A stretch of 64,000 nt of DNA from positions 1 through 64,000 of the forward strand of contig JACKPV010000022.1 of NCBI GenBank assembly GCA_024233305.1, in the 5' to 3' direction. Under the pieces are notes generated by a model. The model did not search any database, was not told where the DNA came from, and was given only the letters and a program-made list of their open reading frames with translations. The DNA is from Verrucomicrobiales bacterium. Lineage in GTDB: Bacteria > Verrucomicrobiota > Verrucomicrobiia > Limisphaerales > J093. The first letter of the stretch is position 1, and each line of letters starts with the position of its first letter. The position numbers were made by a program, and so were the translations under genes. Of the stretch, positions 51,417 to 61,800 are shown in pieces.

Positions 51417-53765
51417 ATGAAGTGGCTTGTACCCGGCAACCAACAGGCGCCCACCCGCTCCAGCCTGCTGCTGCGCATCCGGGACGCCGGGGATCACACT
51501 GCGTGGGAGGAGTTCGTGGAAATCTACACCCCGCTGGTATTCGGCCATTGCCGCCGCTCCGGGCTGCCCGAAGCGGATGCGGCCGACGTCGCGCAGGAGG
51601 TAATGCTGGCGGTCGCCCGGGCGATTCGCACGTTCGAGTATGATCGCGCGCGCGGATCGTTCCGATCGTGGCTGCTGAGCGTCACCCGCAACAAACTCCG
51701 CACGTTCGTCTCCCGTCGGAATCGGCAACCCGGAACCCTGGCCAGGAACGAAGCTCTCGACGATATCGCGTCGCCGGCTTCGCCCGATGAAGTGGCGGCC
51801 TGGGACCAGGAATACTACCGACAGGTCTTTGAGCGCGCCGCGGCGCAGGTCCGCCGCGAGGTGAAGGACCTCACCTGGCAGGCCTTCTGGAAAACGGCCA
51901 TCGAGAACCGACCGGGTTTGGATGTGGCGCGGGAACTGGACATGAAACTGGGCTCCGTGTACGTGGCCAGGAAGCGCGTTCTGGCCCGGCTGCAGGCCGC
52001 GGTCGCCGCGATCACGGATTTCGGTCTGGCGCGAGTGAGCGATGGCGCCGGCCTGACTCGTTCGGGCTGCCTCGCGGGGACACCGGAGTATCTCTCCCCC
52101 GAACAGGCGGAAGGACGCCCGGTGGACCACCGCGCCGACCTGTTCAGCCTCGGCTGTGTGCTTTACGCACTGGGAACCGGTGCATCGCCCTTTCATGCGG
52201 ACTCGGTTGCCTCCGCGGTTCGGAACGTTTGTGATCTGGATCCCCCGCCGATGCGCGAGCGCCAGCCTGACATTTGCCGTGACCTGAGCGATCTCGTGGA
52301 GCGGCTGTTGCAGAAGGACCCGGCCCTCCGGTTGCAAACCGCTGCCGAAACGAGCGTCCGGCTGGGCCGGATGCGGGAACGTGCGAACGATTCCAACCGT
52401 GCCGCCATCACCCGGTTCCGGCACAGGATCGAAGACCTGGGAGCGACTCTGGTCCGAGCCTTCCGTCGATCCCGCAGGCGCTTCGGAACCGCCATGGTGC
52501 TGGCCCTCGGGTTGAGCTTGGCCACCTTCCTGAGCCGACGCCTTCCCCGCCCCGCGACCGGAGTTGCCCCCGCTGTTCAGCCTGGGTCCCCCGCCGCGGA
52601 GCCCTTCGCTGTCAGCCCTCCGCCCGGGGCCTGCCTGCTGCGGGACAGCCAGGCGCGGGAACTTGCCGGATTCGCAACGCTGGCGGACGCCGTCGTGGCC
52701 GCCGCCGACGGAGACGAAATCGAGTGCCTCTGGCGCGGCGACTGGATCACGGAGGCAATCGACCTGGGGAGCAAGCCTCTGAAGCTGCGCGCCAGCCACG
52801 GAGTCCGGCCGGCGCTCAGGATCGCCCGACGCCCGGGGCCACTGCTACGAACCCGGGCTCCGCTGGAGTTGGAGGGATTGACCCTCAAAGTGCCAGCGGT
52901 GGTTTCCCCACCAGGGGAGGTGACCTACCGCAGCGTCTTTGGAGAAACGCTCATCGAAGTTGTCGGCGCCCCGCTCTTGCTGACCAACTGCCGCCTCGAA
53001 ATGCAGATGCCGCCCGGAGGACCGGCGGGACCGGTCTGTGTGGTCGGCGTGCAGAGCCCGGGCACCGCGCTGTTCCTGAACTCGGAGTTCTACTCCCCGT
53101 TCGTCAGCACGATCGCCTACCTCCCTGCTGCCGACGACGCGCCGGGTGGGGACCGGTTGGTCGTTCAAAACTGCGTGCAGACCGGCTTCGCGCTGGTCCA
53201 CGTCAAGCGCACGGCGAAAACCCCGCCCACCATCGAACTGACCGGCAACACCGCCGCCCTGGGGTTTGTCGTGGGTTTCACCGACCCGCCCGCTGGCGAT
53301 CCCGTGGCCATCCGGGCCAATCGGAACGTCTTCGATGTGCAGCGCGTGGTAAACACCGCGCCGCAATCCCGACGGAGCGCGCCGGAAGACCTGCTGCAAT
53401 GGAGCGATGGGGCCAATGTGGTCCAGGTCGGACAGGACTTCACGCTGACGCGCCCGCCGATCATCGATCGGGCGGGTTGGCGCCAGTTCGCGGGGCTGGG
53501 CGAAGGACCCTGGCCCGAAGGTGCCTTGAACCTCTCCCCCCGCGTACTCCAGCTGCGGCAGACCCCGGCCCGGCTCACTCCCGAGGCCTTCCTCCTGTCC
53601 GCGACGGAACGGGAAGCGCTCGACGCCGCCATGCCAGGGGTGGCCCACCTCCTGGGGGTAAACCCACAGACCTGCGGTCCGGGGCCGGCCTACGATGCGC
53701 TGAGCGCCAGCCCTGCCTGGACCCTGGAACGTGGGCGGCTGGCCGGTGCGTTTCGCGGCAGATAG
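51417..53765 (+). CDS. ECF sigma factor fused to C-terminal half of a Ser/Thr kinase
   Basis: This 782-residue frame begins with an ECF sigma factor at about 1-196: region 2 with EADAADVAQEVMLAVARAI, region 4 with DVARELDMKLGSVYVARKRV. At residue 197 it runs straight into ITDFGLARVSDG, the DFG segment of a Hanks kinase, followed by GTPEYLSPEQAEGRPVDHRA and DLFSLGCVLYALGTG, then a transmembrane helix at about 357-375 and a secreted beta-repeat sensor region. The N-lobe, ATP lysine and HRD catalytic loop are absent, so the kinase part cannot be active by itself. The frame is open throughout. It may be a genuine fusion, or a deletion between a sigma gene and its kinase neighbour. ATG 51417 is used; ATG 51363 is the alternative. 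Confidence 0.75.
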   Translation: MKWLVPGNQQAPTRSSLLLRIRDAGDHTAWEEFVEIYTPLVFGHCRRSGLPEADAADVAQEVMLAVARAIRTFEYDRARGSFRSWLLSVTRNKLRTFVSRRNRQPGTLARNEALDDIASPASPDEVAAWDQEYYRQVFERAAAQVRREVKDLTWQAFWKTAIENRPGLDVARELDMKLGSVYVARKRVLARLQAAVAAITDFGLARVSDGAGLTRSGCLAGTPEYLSPEQAEGRPVDHRADLFSLGCVLYALGTGASPFHADSVASAVRNVCDLDPPPMRERQPDICRDLSDLVERLLQKDPALRLQTAAETSVRLGRMRERANDSNRAAITRFRHRIEDLGATLVRAFRRSRRRFGTAMVLALGLSLATFLSRRLPRPATGVAPAVQPGSPAAEPFAVSPPPGACLLRDSQARELAGFATLADAVVAAADGDEIECLWRGDWITEAIDLGSKPLKLRASHGVRPALRIARRPGPLLRTRAPLELEGLTLKVPAVVSPPGEVTYRSVFGETLIEVVGAPLLLTNCRLEMQMPPGGPAGPVCVVGVQSPGTALFLNSEFYSPFVSTIAYLPAADDAPGGDRLVVQNCVQTGFALVHVKRTAKTPPTIELTGNTAALGFVVGFTDPPAGDPVAIRANRNVFDVQRVVNTAPQSRRSAPEDLLQWSDGANVVQVGQDFTLTRPPIIDRAGWRQFAGLGEGPWPEGALNLSPRVLQLRQTPARLTPEAFLLSATEREALDAAMPGVAHLLGVNPQTCGPGPAYDALSASPAWTLERGRLAGAFRGR

Positions 53766-54043
53766 GACCGACAGGCCAAGGAAGGGAGCGCGGCAAAACC
53801 CGGCACCTTGCGCGGATGTTGGAACCGCAGGATTGCTCGTAAGTCCCGTTGGGGCGGAGCCATCGGAGGTTGCTCTGCCCGGGACGACTCGCTGGCGCGC
53901 GGGCCTTGGGCCGGGGAGCACGCGCCCTGCCTCCAAGGCCGCTCCGAGTCGGAAGGACTGGAGATACCCCCGTCCGTTCCGACCCCGCCCGGCGCAAACT
54001 CCGTTTGACAACCGGCGGCAAAACGCAGCAGGGTGAAGGCGCT

Positions 54044-54814
54044 GTGAAAAACGCGCACCCGAGGTTCTCCGGCGCTCGTCAGACCGCTTTTACGCTGATC
54101 GAGTTGCTTGTCGTCATTGCCATCATCGCCATCCTGGCCGGCCTGCTGTTGCCCGCCTTGTCCGCCGCCAAGGACAAAGCCCAGCGAACGAAGTGCGTGG
54201 CCAACCAGAAACAGCTCGGGCTGGCCTGTCACATGTACGCCGGGGACAACCAGGAGATGCTCCCTTTCCCGAACTGGAACCCGCCCTGGCTGCCGGGCTG
54301 GCTCTACAGCCCCGTGAACAACGGCGTGCCGAACCTGTTCGCCGCCCCCTACGCCACCAACCAGACCCTCGCCTACGAGGGTGGCCAGCTCTGGAACTAC
54401 ATGGGCGCCATGGGAAGCTACCGCTGTCCGCTGGACAAAACCAACTCCGCCACGTTCAAGGCGCGCGCCAACAAGCTGGCCACCTACGTGATGAACGGCG
54501 CGGTCTGCGGCTTCGGCAAACTCCAGCCCAGCGGCAAGGCCTACAAGCTGCACGAGTTCGCCGCGGACGCCTTCATCATGTGGGAACCCGACGATGCCAA
54601 CGTCACCCTGGGTTACGGCTACAATGACGGCTCCAGCTACCCGGACCCGGACGTCGATGGCGCCCTGGGCCGGCGGCATGGCAAGAAGGGCGGCATCGTC
54701 CTCGCCGTGGACGGTCACGTCGAATACATCACTTACGAGACTTGGCGCCGGGAATCGAAGCTGACCACGAAGAACCGCATGTTCTGCAGCCCGGGCACCG
54801 TCGACGGGCGCTAA
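54044..54814 (+). CDS. Type II pseudopilin-like (H-x9-DG) protein
   Basis: This 256-residue protein has a prepilin signal, QTAFTLIELLVVIAIIAILA, with the cleavage between Ala and Phe and Glu at +5, followed by LLLPALSAAK and the conserved QKQLGLACHMYAGDN. The C-terminus carries RRHGKKGGIVLAVDGHVEYI, a version of the H-x9-DG motif. This protein group is numerous in Planctomycetes and Verrucomicrobia and probably forms thin pili or secretion pseudopili. GTG 54044 is preceded by a weak Shine-Dalgarno; earlier in-frame codons lack support. Confidence 0.85.
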   Translation: MKNAHPRFSGARQTAFTLIELLVVIAIIAILAGLLLPALSAAKDKAQRTKCVANQKQLGLACHMYAGDNQEMLPFPNWNPPWLPGWLYSPVNNGVPNLFAAPYATNQTLAYEGGQLWNYMGAMGSYRCPLDKTNSATFKARANKLATYVMNGAVCGFGKLQPSGKAYKLHEFAADAFIMWEPDDANVTLGYGYNDGSSYPDPDVDGALGRRHGKKGGIVLAVDGHVEYITYETWRRESKLTTKNRMFCSPGTVDGR

Positions 54815-54988
54815 CACCGACCGGCGCGCGCGACCGGCCGCGCCCGCCCTGCGCAGGACACCTCGTACGGTTGGCCGAGCGGGTCGATGGGGTTCAGGCA
54901 TGCCCACCGATCTGCGAGAACACGGCCGTCCCGCCCGTGCGGAATCGTGCTCGAACACCCCGAACCTCCGGGCAACTCTCGATTGGCT

Positions 54989-56920
54989 ATGAATCTCCCC
55001 TCCCTCCTGACCAGCGCCACTGCACTGTTGCTAACCGTCGTGCCACCGTCGGTTTCCACCGCCGCGGATCGCCCCCGGATCCTGCTCGACGTCGACCTGT
55101 GCGAGGATGTGGACGACGCCGGCGCTTTGGCCACGCTCCACGCCTTGGCGAATCGCGGCGAAGCGGAAATCCTCGGGATCCTGATTTCTTCGCGGAACGA
55201 ATGGGTGGCCCCGTGCGCGGACGCCATCAACACCTGGTACGGGCGGCCGGACCTGCCGATCGGCTACCAGCGCGGGCTCGAGGCCGGCTACCGCAATGTG
55301 AAAGACCCGCGCCGGGAGGTGCCTTCCCGCTATGCCGAGGCGGTTGCGCGGGCCTTCCCGCACGATCTCGAGCGCAGCAGTGACGCGCCCGATGCGGCAC
55401 TGCTGGCTCGTCGCCTGCTGGCAGCGCAACCCGACCAAAGCGTGACGGTGGTCACCGTGGGGTTTCTGACGAATTTGCGCGATCTCCTCGATTCCCGACC
55501 CGACGAAATCAGCCCGCTGGACGGCGAAACCCTGGTGCAACAGAAGGTGAAGCAATGGGTGTGCATGGGGGGCATCTTCCCGGACGGACGCTTCCCGGGC
55601 GGCCAGGGCGAATACAATCTCATGTGGGACACCGCCGCCTCGGTGCGCGCCGTCAACGACTGGCCCACGCCGGTCGTGTTCAGCGGATTTGCCATCGGCG
55701 CCGCCATCAAGGTGGGGGCCCGGCTGGCCACAACCGACCCCGCCAATCCCGTCCGCGCCTGCTACCAGCACTACAACGGCCTGGCCAACCGCGAGGCCTG
55801 GGACCAGACCGCCGTGCTCTACGCGGTGCGCGGGACGGGCGATTATTGGAAGCTGTCGGAGCCCGGGTTCTGCCTGATGCACGCGCGAGTGAACCACGGA
55901 TTCAACGAGTGGCTTCCGACAGCCGGGAAACAACATCGCTACCTGATCGAAGCCATGGCCCCCGACGCGGTCGGGAAGGTCATCGAAGACCTCATGATCG
56001 CCCCGCCCCGAGCCGGCAATCCGGTCATCCAGGGCTGGTATGCCGATCCCGAAGCGACGGTGTTTGGTGATCGTTACTGGATCTACCCGACCTTCTCCGC
56101 CCCTTACGACGAGCAACTGCATTTTGACGCGTTTTCCTCGCCGGATCTCATCCACTGGACGCGGCACAGCCGGATCCTCGACAACCGGGAGGTTCGCTGG
56201 GCGCGCCGGGCCATGTGGGCGCCCGCGGCCGTCGAGCGGGGAGGAAAATACTACCTGTTCTTTGCCGCCAATGACGTTCATGAAGGTGAGGTGGGCGGCA
56301 TCGGGGTAGCCGTCGCGAATTCCCCCGCCGGTCCGTTCAAGGATCGCCTGGGAAGGCCGCTCATGGGCACCATCGTGAACGGCGCCCAACCCATCGACCA
56401 GTTCGTGTTCCGCGACGAGGACGGCCAGGACTACCTGGTTTACGGCGGCTGGTCGCACTGCAATATCGCGAAGCTCGAGCCGGACTTCAGCGGGTTCATC
56501 CCGTTCCCCGATGGCGCCCTCTTCAAGGAGATCACGCCCGAGCGCTACGTCGAGGGGCCGTGTATGTTTCGCCGGGCAGGCAAGCTCTACTTCATGTGGT
56601 CCGAAGGCGGCTGGACCGGGCCCAATTACTCCGTCGCGTACGCCATGGGGGATTCGCCGCTCGGTCCGTTCAAGCGGATCGGGAAGATCCTGCAACAGGA
56701 TCGCTCGGTGGCAACCGGCGCGGGCCATCATTCGGTGCTGCGGGTGCCCGGCGCCGACGAATGGTACATCGTCTACCACCGCCGGCCCCGGGGCGAAACG
56801 GACGCCAACCATCGGGTGACCTGCATCGACCGGATGGAGTTCGACCACGAGGGGTTCATCCAGCCCGTGAAGATCACGTTCGAGGGCGTCGAACGCCGCC
56901 CCCTGAAGGCCGGAGACTGA
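54989..56920 (+). CDS. Exported nucleoside-hydrolase-like/GH43 fusion
   Basis: A 643-residue protein with a signal peptide (LLTSATALLLTVVPPSVSTA). The first part (about 28-345) is an inosine-uridine nucleoside hydrolase fold with the metal-binding opening ILLDVDLCEDVDDAGALA; D34, D36, D42 and D43 are present. The second part (about 345-640) is a GH43-type five-bladed propeller: GWYADPEATVFGDRYWIYP, WAPAAVERGGKYYLFF, YVEGPCMFRRAGKLYFMWSE and GAGHHSVLRVPGADEWYIVY, which contain Asp and Glu at the usual catalytic places. A hydrolase for an arabinan or xylan seems likely for the second half; the first may cleave an N-glycosidic bond. ATG 54989 is used. Confidence 0.8.
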   Translation: MNLPSLLTSATALLLTVVPPSVSTAADRPRILLDVDLCEDVDDAGALATLHALANRGEAEILGILISSRNEWVAPCADAINTWYGRPDLPIGYQRGLEAGYRNVKDPRREVPSRYAEAVARAFPHDLERSSDAPDAALLARRLLAAQPDQSVTVVTVGFLTNLRDLLDSRPDEISPLDGETLVQQKVKQWVCMGGIFPDGRFPGGQGEYNLMWDTAASVRAVNDWPTPVVFSGFAIGAAIKVGARLATTDPANPVRACYQHYNGLANREAWDQTAVLYAVRGTGDYWKLSEPGFCLMHARVNHGFNEWLPTAGKQHRYLIEAMAPDAVGKVIEDLMIAPPRAGNPVIQGWYADPEATVFGDRYWIYPTFSAPYDEQLHFDAFSSPDLIHWTRHSRILDNREVRWARRAMWAPAAVERGGKYYLFFAANDVHEGEVGGIGVAVANSPAGPFKDRLGRPLMGTIVNGAQPIDQFVFRDEDGQDYLVYGGWSHCNIAKLEPDFSGFIPFPDGALFKEITPERYVEGPCMFRRAGKLYFMWSEGGWTGPNYSVAYAMGDSPLGPFKRIGKILQQDRSVATGAGHHSVLRVPGADEWYIVYHRRPRGETDANHRVTCIDRMEFDHEGFIQPVKITFEGVERRPLKAGD

Positions 56921-56972
56921 ACCCCGTCCGGTGGCTCACGCCCGGACGTTGGCCGGTTACCCCCGGGCGGAC

Positions 56973-58505
56973 TCACGGCTGCCGGTCAAGCGTCGCGTGC
57001 AGGCGATCGCCGTGGCGGGAGATGATCCCGGGAATGGCATCGATGTCCGACGCCGAGGTGCGGAAGTTCACAATGCAGGCGCGAAGGGCGTGGCGCCCGT
57101 CGATCACCGCATTGGAAACGAACAGCTCGCCACTCGTTTCCAAACGCTCCTGCAACGCCTGGTTGAGCCGGTTGAGATACGCTTCGGTGGCAGGTTGCCC
57201 AACCTGATCAAGGCAGCCTTCCGGAACATACTGGAACGTCACGATGCTCAGGTTGTGGGTGAACACCCGGTAGCAACGCTCGCGTTGCAGCCGCTCGGAC
57301 AGGCGGCGGGCCAGCGCAATGTCCTCAGCGATCATGCCCGCGCAACCCCGCCGCCCCGCCTGCCGGAGCCCCAGCCACACCTTCAGCGCCCGAAAACCGC
57401 GGGAATTCTGCGGACCGTAGTCGACGTAGTTCGTCGCTTCTTCGTCGAAATGATAGTAGGGCGGGTGATAGCTGTACGCCGCCCGATGCCGGACGGGATC
57501 CCGCACGAGCGCACAGCCGGCCTCGAGCGGCGTGTAAAGCCACTTGTGCGGATCCACGGCGACGGAGTCCGCCAGCGACAGTCCCCGAAGGTCCTCGGAG
57601 GCGTCGGCCAACATGGCGGCGAAGCCACCATAGGCACCATCCACGTGAAACCAGACGCCGTGCTCGCGACAAACCGCCGCGATGGCGGGCAGCGGATCGA
57701 CGGCTCCGGTGCTCACGGTTCCGGCGTTGCCCACCACCGCCACCGGCAGCAAACCCGCGCGCACGTCCGCTGCCAACCGCGCGCGCAGGTCGTCCACGTC
57801 CAGGCGCTGCGCGGCATCCACGCCGACGGAGCGCCGGGCGCCAGGGGCGAACCCGAACATGTCCATCGCCTTCTCGATCCAGGTGTGCGTTTCGACCGTC
57901 GCGTACACCGTGGCCCGGCCGAGCCGCTCGGGCGGAAGCCCCCCGGAATCGCGCGGAAAAACGGAACGAAGCGCCGTATAGATGCCCACGTGGTTCGCAA
58001 CGTTGCCCCCGCTAACCAGCAGGCCACTGCAACCGGCCGGGAAGCCGAGTAACCCGGCGATCCAGCGAATGGTCTGGGCCTCGATCTCGCTGGCCACCGG
58101 CGACAGCGTCCAAGCGCCTACATTCGGATTCACCGCCGCCGCCAGCAAATCCGCCAGCATCCCGATGGGCGCTGGAGAGGAGGTCACATAGCCGAGGAAG
58201 CGCGGATGGCCATTGTACAAGGAATGCCGCGTGAGCACCTCCGCGGCCTCGGCGAGCAGTTCCCCCGCCGGCGCACCCTCGTCGGGCATCGGCGCGTCCG
58301 CGTCGATCAAGCGGCGGATGTCGCCGACCGCAAGTCCCCCCGTCACCGGGCGTTCCCGGATGCCGCGCAACACCTCCGTCAGGCGATCGATCAACGCGTA
58401 GCCCGCCGCGCGAAACTCTTCCGCTGGAAGGTCGATCGGCGCGGACCGCTCACCGGTCCTACCGGGCGACTCCCCGCCCGGAGGGTTCGTGTCCCCGTTC
58501 GTCAT
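56973..58505 (-). CDS. PLP-dependent group II decarboxylase (aromatic amino acid type)
   Basis: This 510-residue enzyme of fold type I decarboxylates an amino acid, most likely an aromatic one. PLP-binding K321 lies in VDPHKWLYTP, Asp289 in HVDGAYGG and the ring-stacking His207 in ETHTWIEKA. The N-terminal region (NGHPRFLGYVTSSPAPIGML, VNPNVGAWTLSPVASEIE) is typical of DDC/TyDC and related L-2,4-diaminobutyrate decarboxylases. The first 30 residues, Gly/Pro-rich, are outside the family. The substrate cannot be fixed from motifs alone. ATG 58505 is used. It converges on the GH43 gene, 52 bases apart. Confidence 0.85.
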   Translation of the reverse strand: MTNGDTNPPGGESPGRTGERSAPIDLPAEEFRAAGYALIDRLTEVLRGIRERPVTGGLAVGDIRRLIDADAPMPDEGAPAGELLAEAAEVLTRHSLYNGHPRFLGYVTSSPAPIGMLADLLAAAVNPNVGAWTLSPVASEIEAQTIRWIAGLLGFPAGCSGLLVSGGNVANHVGIYTALRSVFPRDSGGLPPERLGRATVYATVETHTWIEKAMDMFGFAPGARRSVGVDAAQRLDVDDLRARLAADVRAGLLPVAVVGNAGTVSTGAVDPLPAIAAVCREHGVWFHVDGAYGGFAAMLADASEDLRGLSLADSVAVDPHKWLYTPLEAGCALVRDPVRHRAAYSYHPPYYHFDEEATNYVDYGPQNSRGFRALKVWLGLRQAGRRGCAGMIAEDIALARRLSERLQRERCYRVFTHNLSIVTFQYVPEGCLDQVGQPATEAYLNRLNQALQERLETSGELFVSNAVIDGRHALRACIVNFRTSASDIDAIPGIISRHGDRLHATLDRQP

Positions 58506-58870
58506 GCGCCGCCCATTTGAAACCTCGGCGTAGGACGCGACAAGACCAAGTCCTCCGCCGTCATGACCGCCGCCGTGCCTCGCACCGCGGCGAGGACCGG
58601 CAGCGTTCACCCGTATCCGTCCGCTCCGGAGTTCTGCGGTTGCCGGAGCCTCAGGAACATCAAGCGCGTCGATGGGGCCGGGCTGTTTATCGATTTTGCA
58701 TCCTTCGATAAGATGGGTTAAGCATGCTCAGCCGCGTTCAGGCGACCGCTGGTCGCTGGCGCGACGGACGGCCCCGCCCCGGGCTGGCCCGTCCGGAGGA
58801 CACCCCGGTACGGCGGTGGTTGACCTGACGGGCCGGGTGGTGAGAATGGACAACGAAAGGCGCAAAGAAC
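58506..58870. other. Divergent intergenic region, no gene seen
   Basis: The region between the decarboxylase and the BadF-type gene probably carries both promoters. A modest AT-rich patch at about 58685-58725 is the best candidate for a promoter, but no consensus boxes stand out. No ORF here is convincing. Confidence 0.45.
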
Positions 58871-61800
58871 ATGGACTGTCGCGGGTTAACGTGCCGGCTG
58901 AATTCCCCGAACGCCTCCCCCGAAGGACGCAACGGAAGGCATCATCCCCGGGTTGACGCCGTCAGCTCGCTCCCGTCGAAGTGCGCCGACGCGGTTGCCG
59001 GATGTCCGGACGCCAACGGGGAACAGCGCTTTCTCGGGATCGACCTCGGCGCGGAAACGCTCAAAGTGGTTGAGATCATCCGGACGGAAACCCAAATCAT
59101 CCCCGGCCGAACGCGCCTGGTTGAGCATGGCAAACACCCCCGGCACGCGCTGGCGGACACGTTGGCGGAGTTCGACTGGCCAACGGTGGCCGGCGCGGCG
59201 GTGACGGGGCGCCTGGGCCGGAGTGTGCGCTTGCCGCGCATTCCCACCAAGCAGGCCCAGGCCGAGGCGTGGAGGGCCTGGTTTGGGATGGAGCCGGCGA
59301 CCCTGATTTCCATCGGCAGCCACGGATTCTCGACCCTCGAACTCCGGGTGGACGGTCCGGAGCTGTACCGTGAGAACGGACGCTGTTCGCAGGGCACCGG
59401 CAATTTCCTTCGCCAGCTCGTCGAGCGGTTCGGTCTCGCGGTCGAGGAGGCCAGTGAACTGTGCGTCGGGGTCGCGGAGGCAGCCAAGCTCTCAGGCCGT
59501 TGTCCGGTGATCCTAAAGACGGACATGACCCACCTTGCCAACAAGGGCGAGGATCGGGCGGGCATCCTCGCGGGACTGTTCGACGCGGTGTGCGAGAACG
59601 TGCTCGTGCTGGTCAAACCGGGACGCAGCCCCGAACGCGTGGCATTGGTCGGTGGGGTGGCCGAATCCCGGCGCGTCCAGCGAACGTTCAACGCCCGGTT
59701 GCAGGCCATGGGTTTCCAGGCCGTGGAACTGACCGGGAACCAGCGCCGTTATCTCGAGGCCACGGGCGCCGCGTTGCTCGCTCACCGCGCGGACACGCCG
59801 CTCCCGGCCATTGGGGATTTGGTGGCGGAGGAACCCGCCCTGCGGCTGGAATCCGTCCCGCCCCTCGCCGCCACGCTCAACCGTGTGCGTCGCCTGGCCG
59901 CACCACCGATGGCGCCCGCGGTAACCGGGGACACGCCGTTGGTCGCAGGGTTCGATGTCGGATCGACCGGCTCGAAACTCGTGGTCCTTTCAGCCGGGGC
60001 GACCGGCTTGGTTTGGGAAGGCTACCGCCGGACCTCGGGGAACCCGGTCGCCGCTGCCCAGGACTTGTGGCGCCGCTTCCTCGAAAGCCCCGCCGCGAGG
60101 GGGCGCGTGATCCGGTTCGCCGTCACGGGCAGCGGCCGTGAGATTGTCGGGTCGCTGCTCGCCAATTGCTACGGGCACGAAGCGGTCATCGTGCTCAACG
60201 AAATCGTGGCCCACGCGACCGGCGCCCTGCATTTCGATTCGCGGGTGGACACGATCTTCGAGATCGGCGGCCAGGACGCCAAGTATATCCGGCTCGAGGG
60301 CGGTCGCGTGATCGACGCCGCCATGAACGAGGCGTGCAGCGCGGGCACCGGCTCGTTCATCGAGGAACAGGGCGGACGCTTCGCCGGACGACCCGACGTC
60401 GTGGCCATGGGCCGCCTGGCCATCGAAGCCCCCGGCGGCGTTTCCCTCGGGCAACACTGTTCGGTGTTCATGGCCGAAGTGATCGACGAGGCCGTGGCGG
60501 CCGGGGTCGATCAGCCCATCATCATGGCCGGGCTCTACGACTCGATCATTCAAAACTACCTCAACCGCGTGAAGGGGTGCCGCCCGGTTGGCCGGGTGGT
60601 CTTCTGCCAGGGCATGCCCTTCGCCGCTGATGCGCTCGCCGCCGCGGTTGCCCGGCAGACGGGCAGCGAGATCGTCATCCCACCAAATCCGGGCACGGTC
60701 GGGGCCCTTGGCATCGCCCTGCTGGCGGCCCGCGATTCGAGCGCGCCCCAGGAGTCCATGCCCGATCCGGCGGTCTTCCTCGAGGCAACCGTCGAGGGCA
60801 AGGACACCTTCGTCTGCCGGGCAACGGTCGGTTGCGGCGAACCCGGCAACCACTGCCGCATCGACCGTCTGCGGACCACCGTCCAGGGCCATCGCAAGAC
60901 CTTCCAATGGGGAGGCGGCTGCTCGCTCTACGATCGGGGCACGCAACACCGGAAACTCCCCGACCGCGCCCCGGATCCTTTCCGCGAACGCGAAGCGCTC
61001 ATTGAATCCCTCTGGCAGGCGCCGGAAGCGAGGGCTCCGGGACCGGTCGTGGCGCTGAGCGACGAGTTCATGCTCAAGGGCCTGCTGCCCTTCTTCGCGA
61101 CCTTCCTCCGTCGGCTGGGCTGTCAACTCACCCGGATCCAGGCGGCGGGCGCCAGCACGCTGCAGCGCGGCATCCGCGAAGGCAACGTCCCGTTCTGCGC
61201 CCCGATGCAGTTCTTCCAGGGCGTCGTCGCGGAGATGGCCACGGCGAACGCGGATTTCCTCTTCCTCCCCGCCATCACCTCCCTGCCCCGCGTCGCCAAC
61301 GAACCCGTCGCCAAAACCTGCCCCATTCTGCAGGCCGGTCCCGAGGTCGCGGGATGGGCGCTCCCTCCCGCAACCCGCAGGCGGGTGGTGTCGCCGTGGA
61401 TGCAGGTCGATGCGGGCGGCCTGAGCGACGGCGCGTTCCGCCGGGCCTGCGAGGAACTGGCCCGGACGTTCGGGTTCGACGGGGAACCGGTCACGCGCGC
61501 ATTGGCGGCGGCCGTCCGCGCTCAGGAGGACTTCAACACCGCCTGCGCGGCCATCGGACGAGGCGCCATCGAGTTTTGCGCGGCCCGGGAGATTCCCGGG
61601 GTGGTGGTGCTTGGACGCCCGTACACGATCTACAACCGCGTCCTGAACTCGAATGCTCCGGCCCTGTTGCGCGAGCAGGGCGCGGTGGCCATTCCGATTG
61701 ATTGTCATCCCGTCGACCGCGAAGCGCCCGTGTTCCCCGACATGTTCTGGGCTTACGGCCAACGCATTCTGCGAGCGGCCCATCAGGTCCGGCGCACGCC

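Noticed and set aside
51393..51420. Tiny leader-like frame MNTPLAPQ ending in TGA that overlaps the fusion start ATG
   Set aside because: Too short to support, and no ribosome site is clear; it is likely chance.
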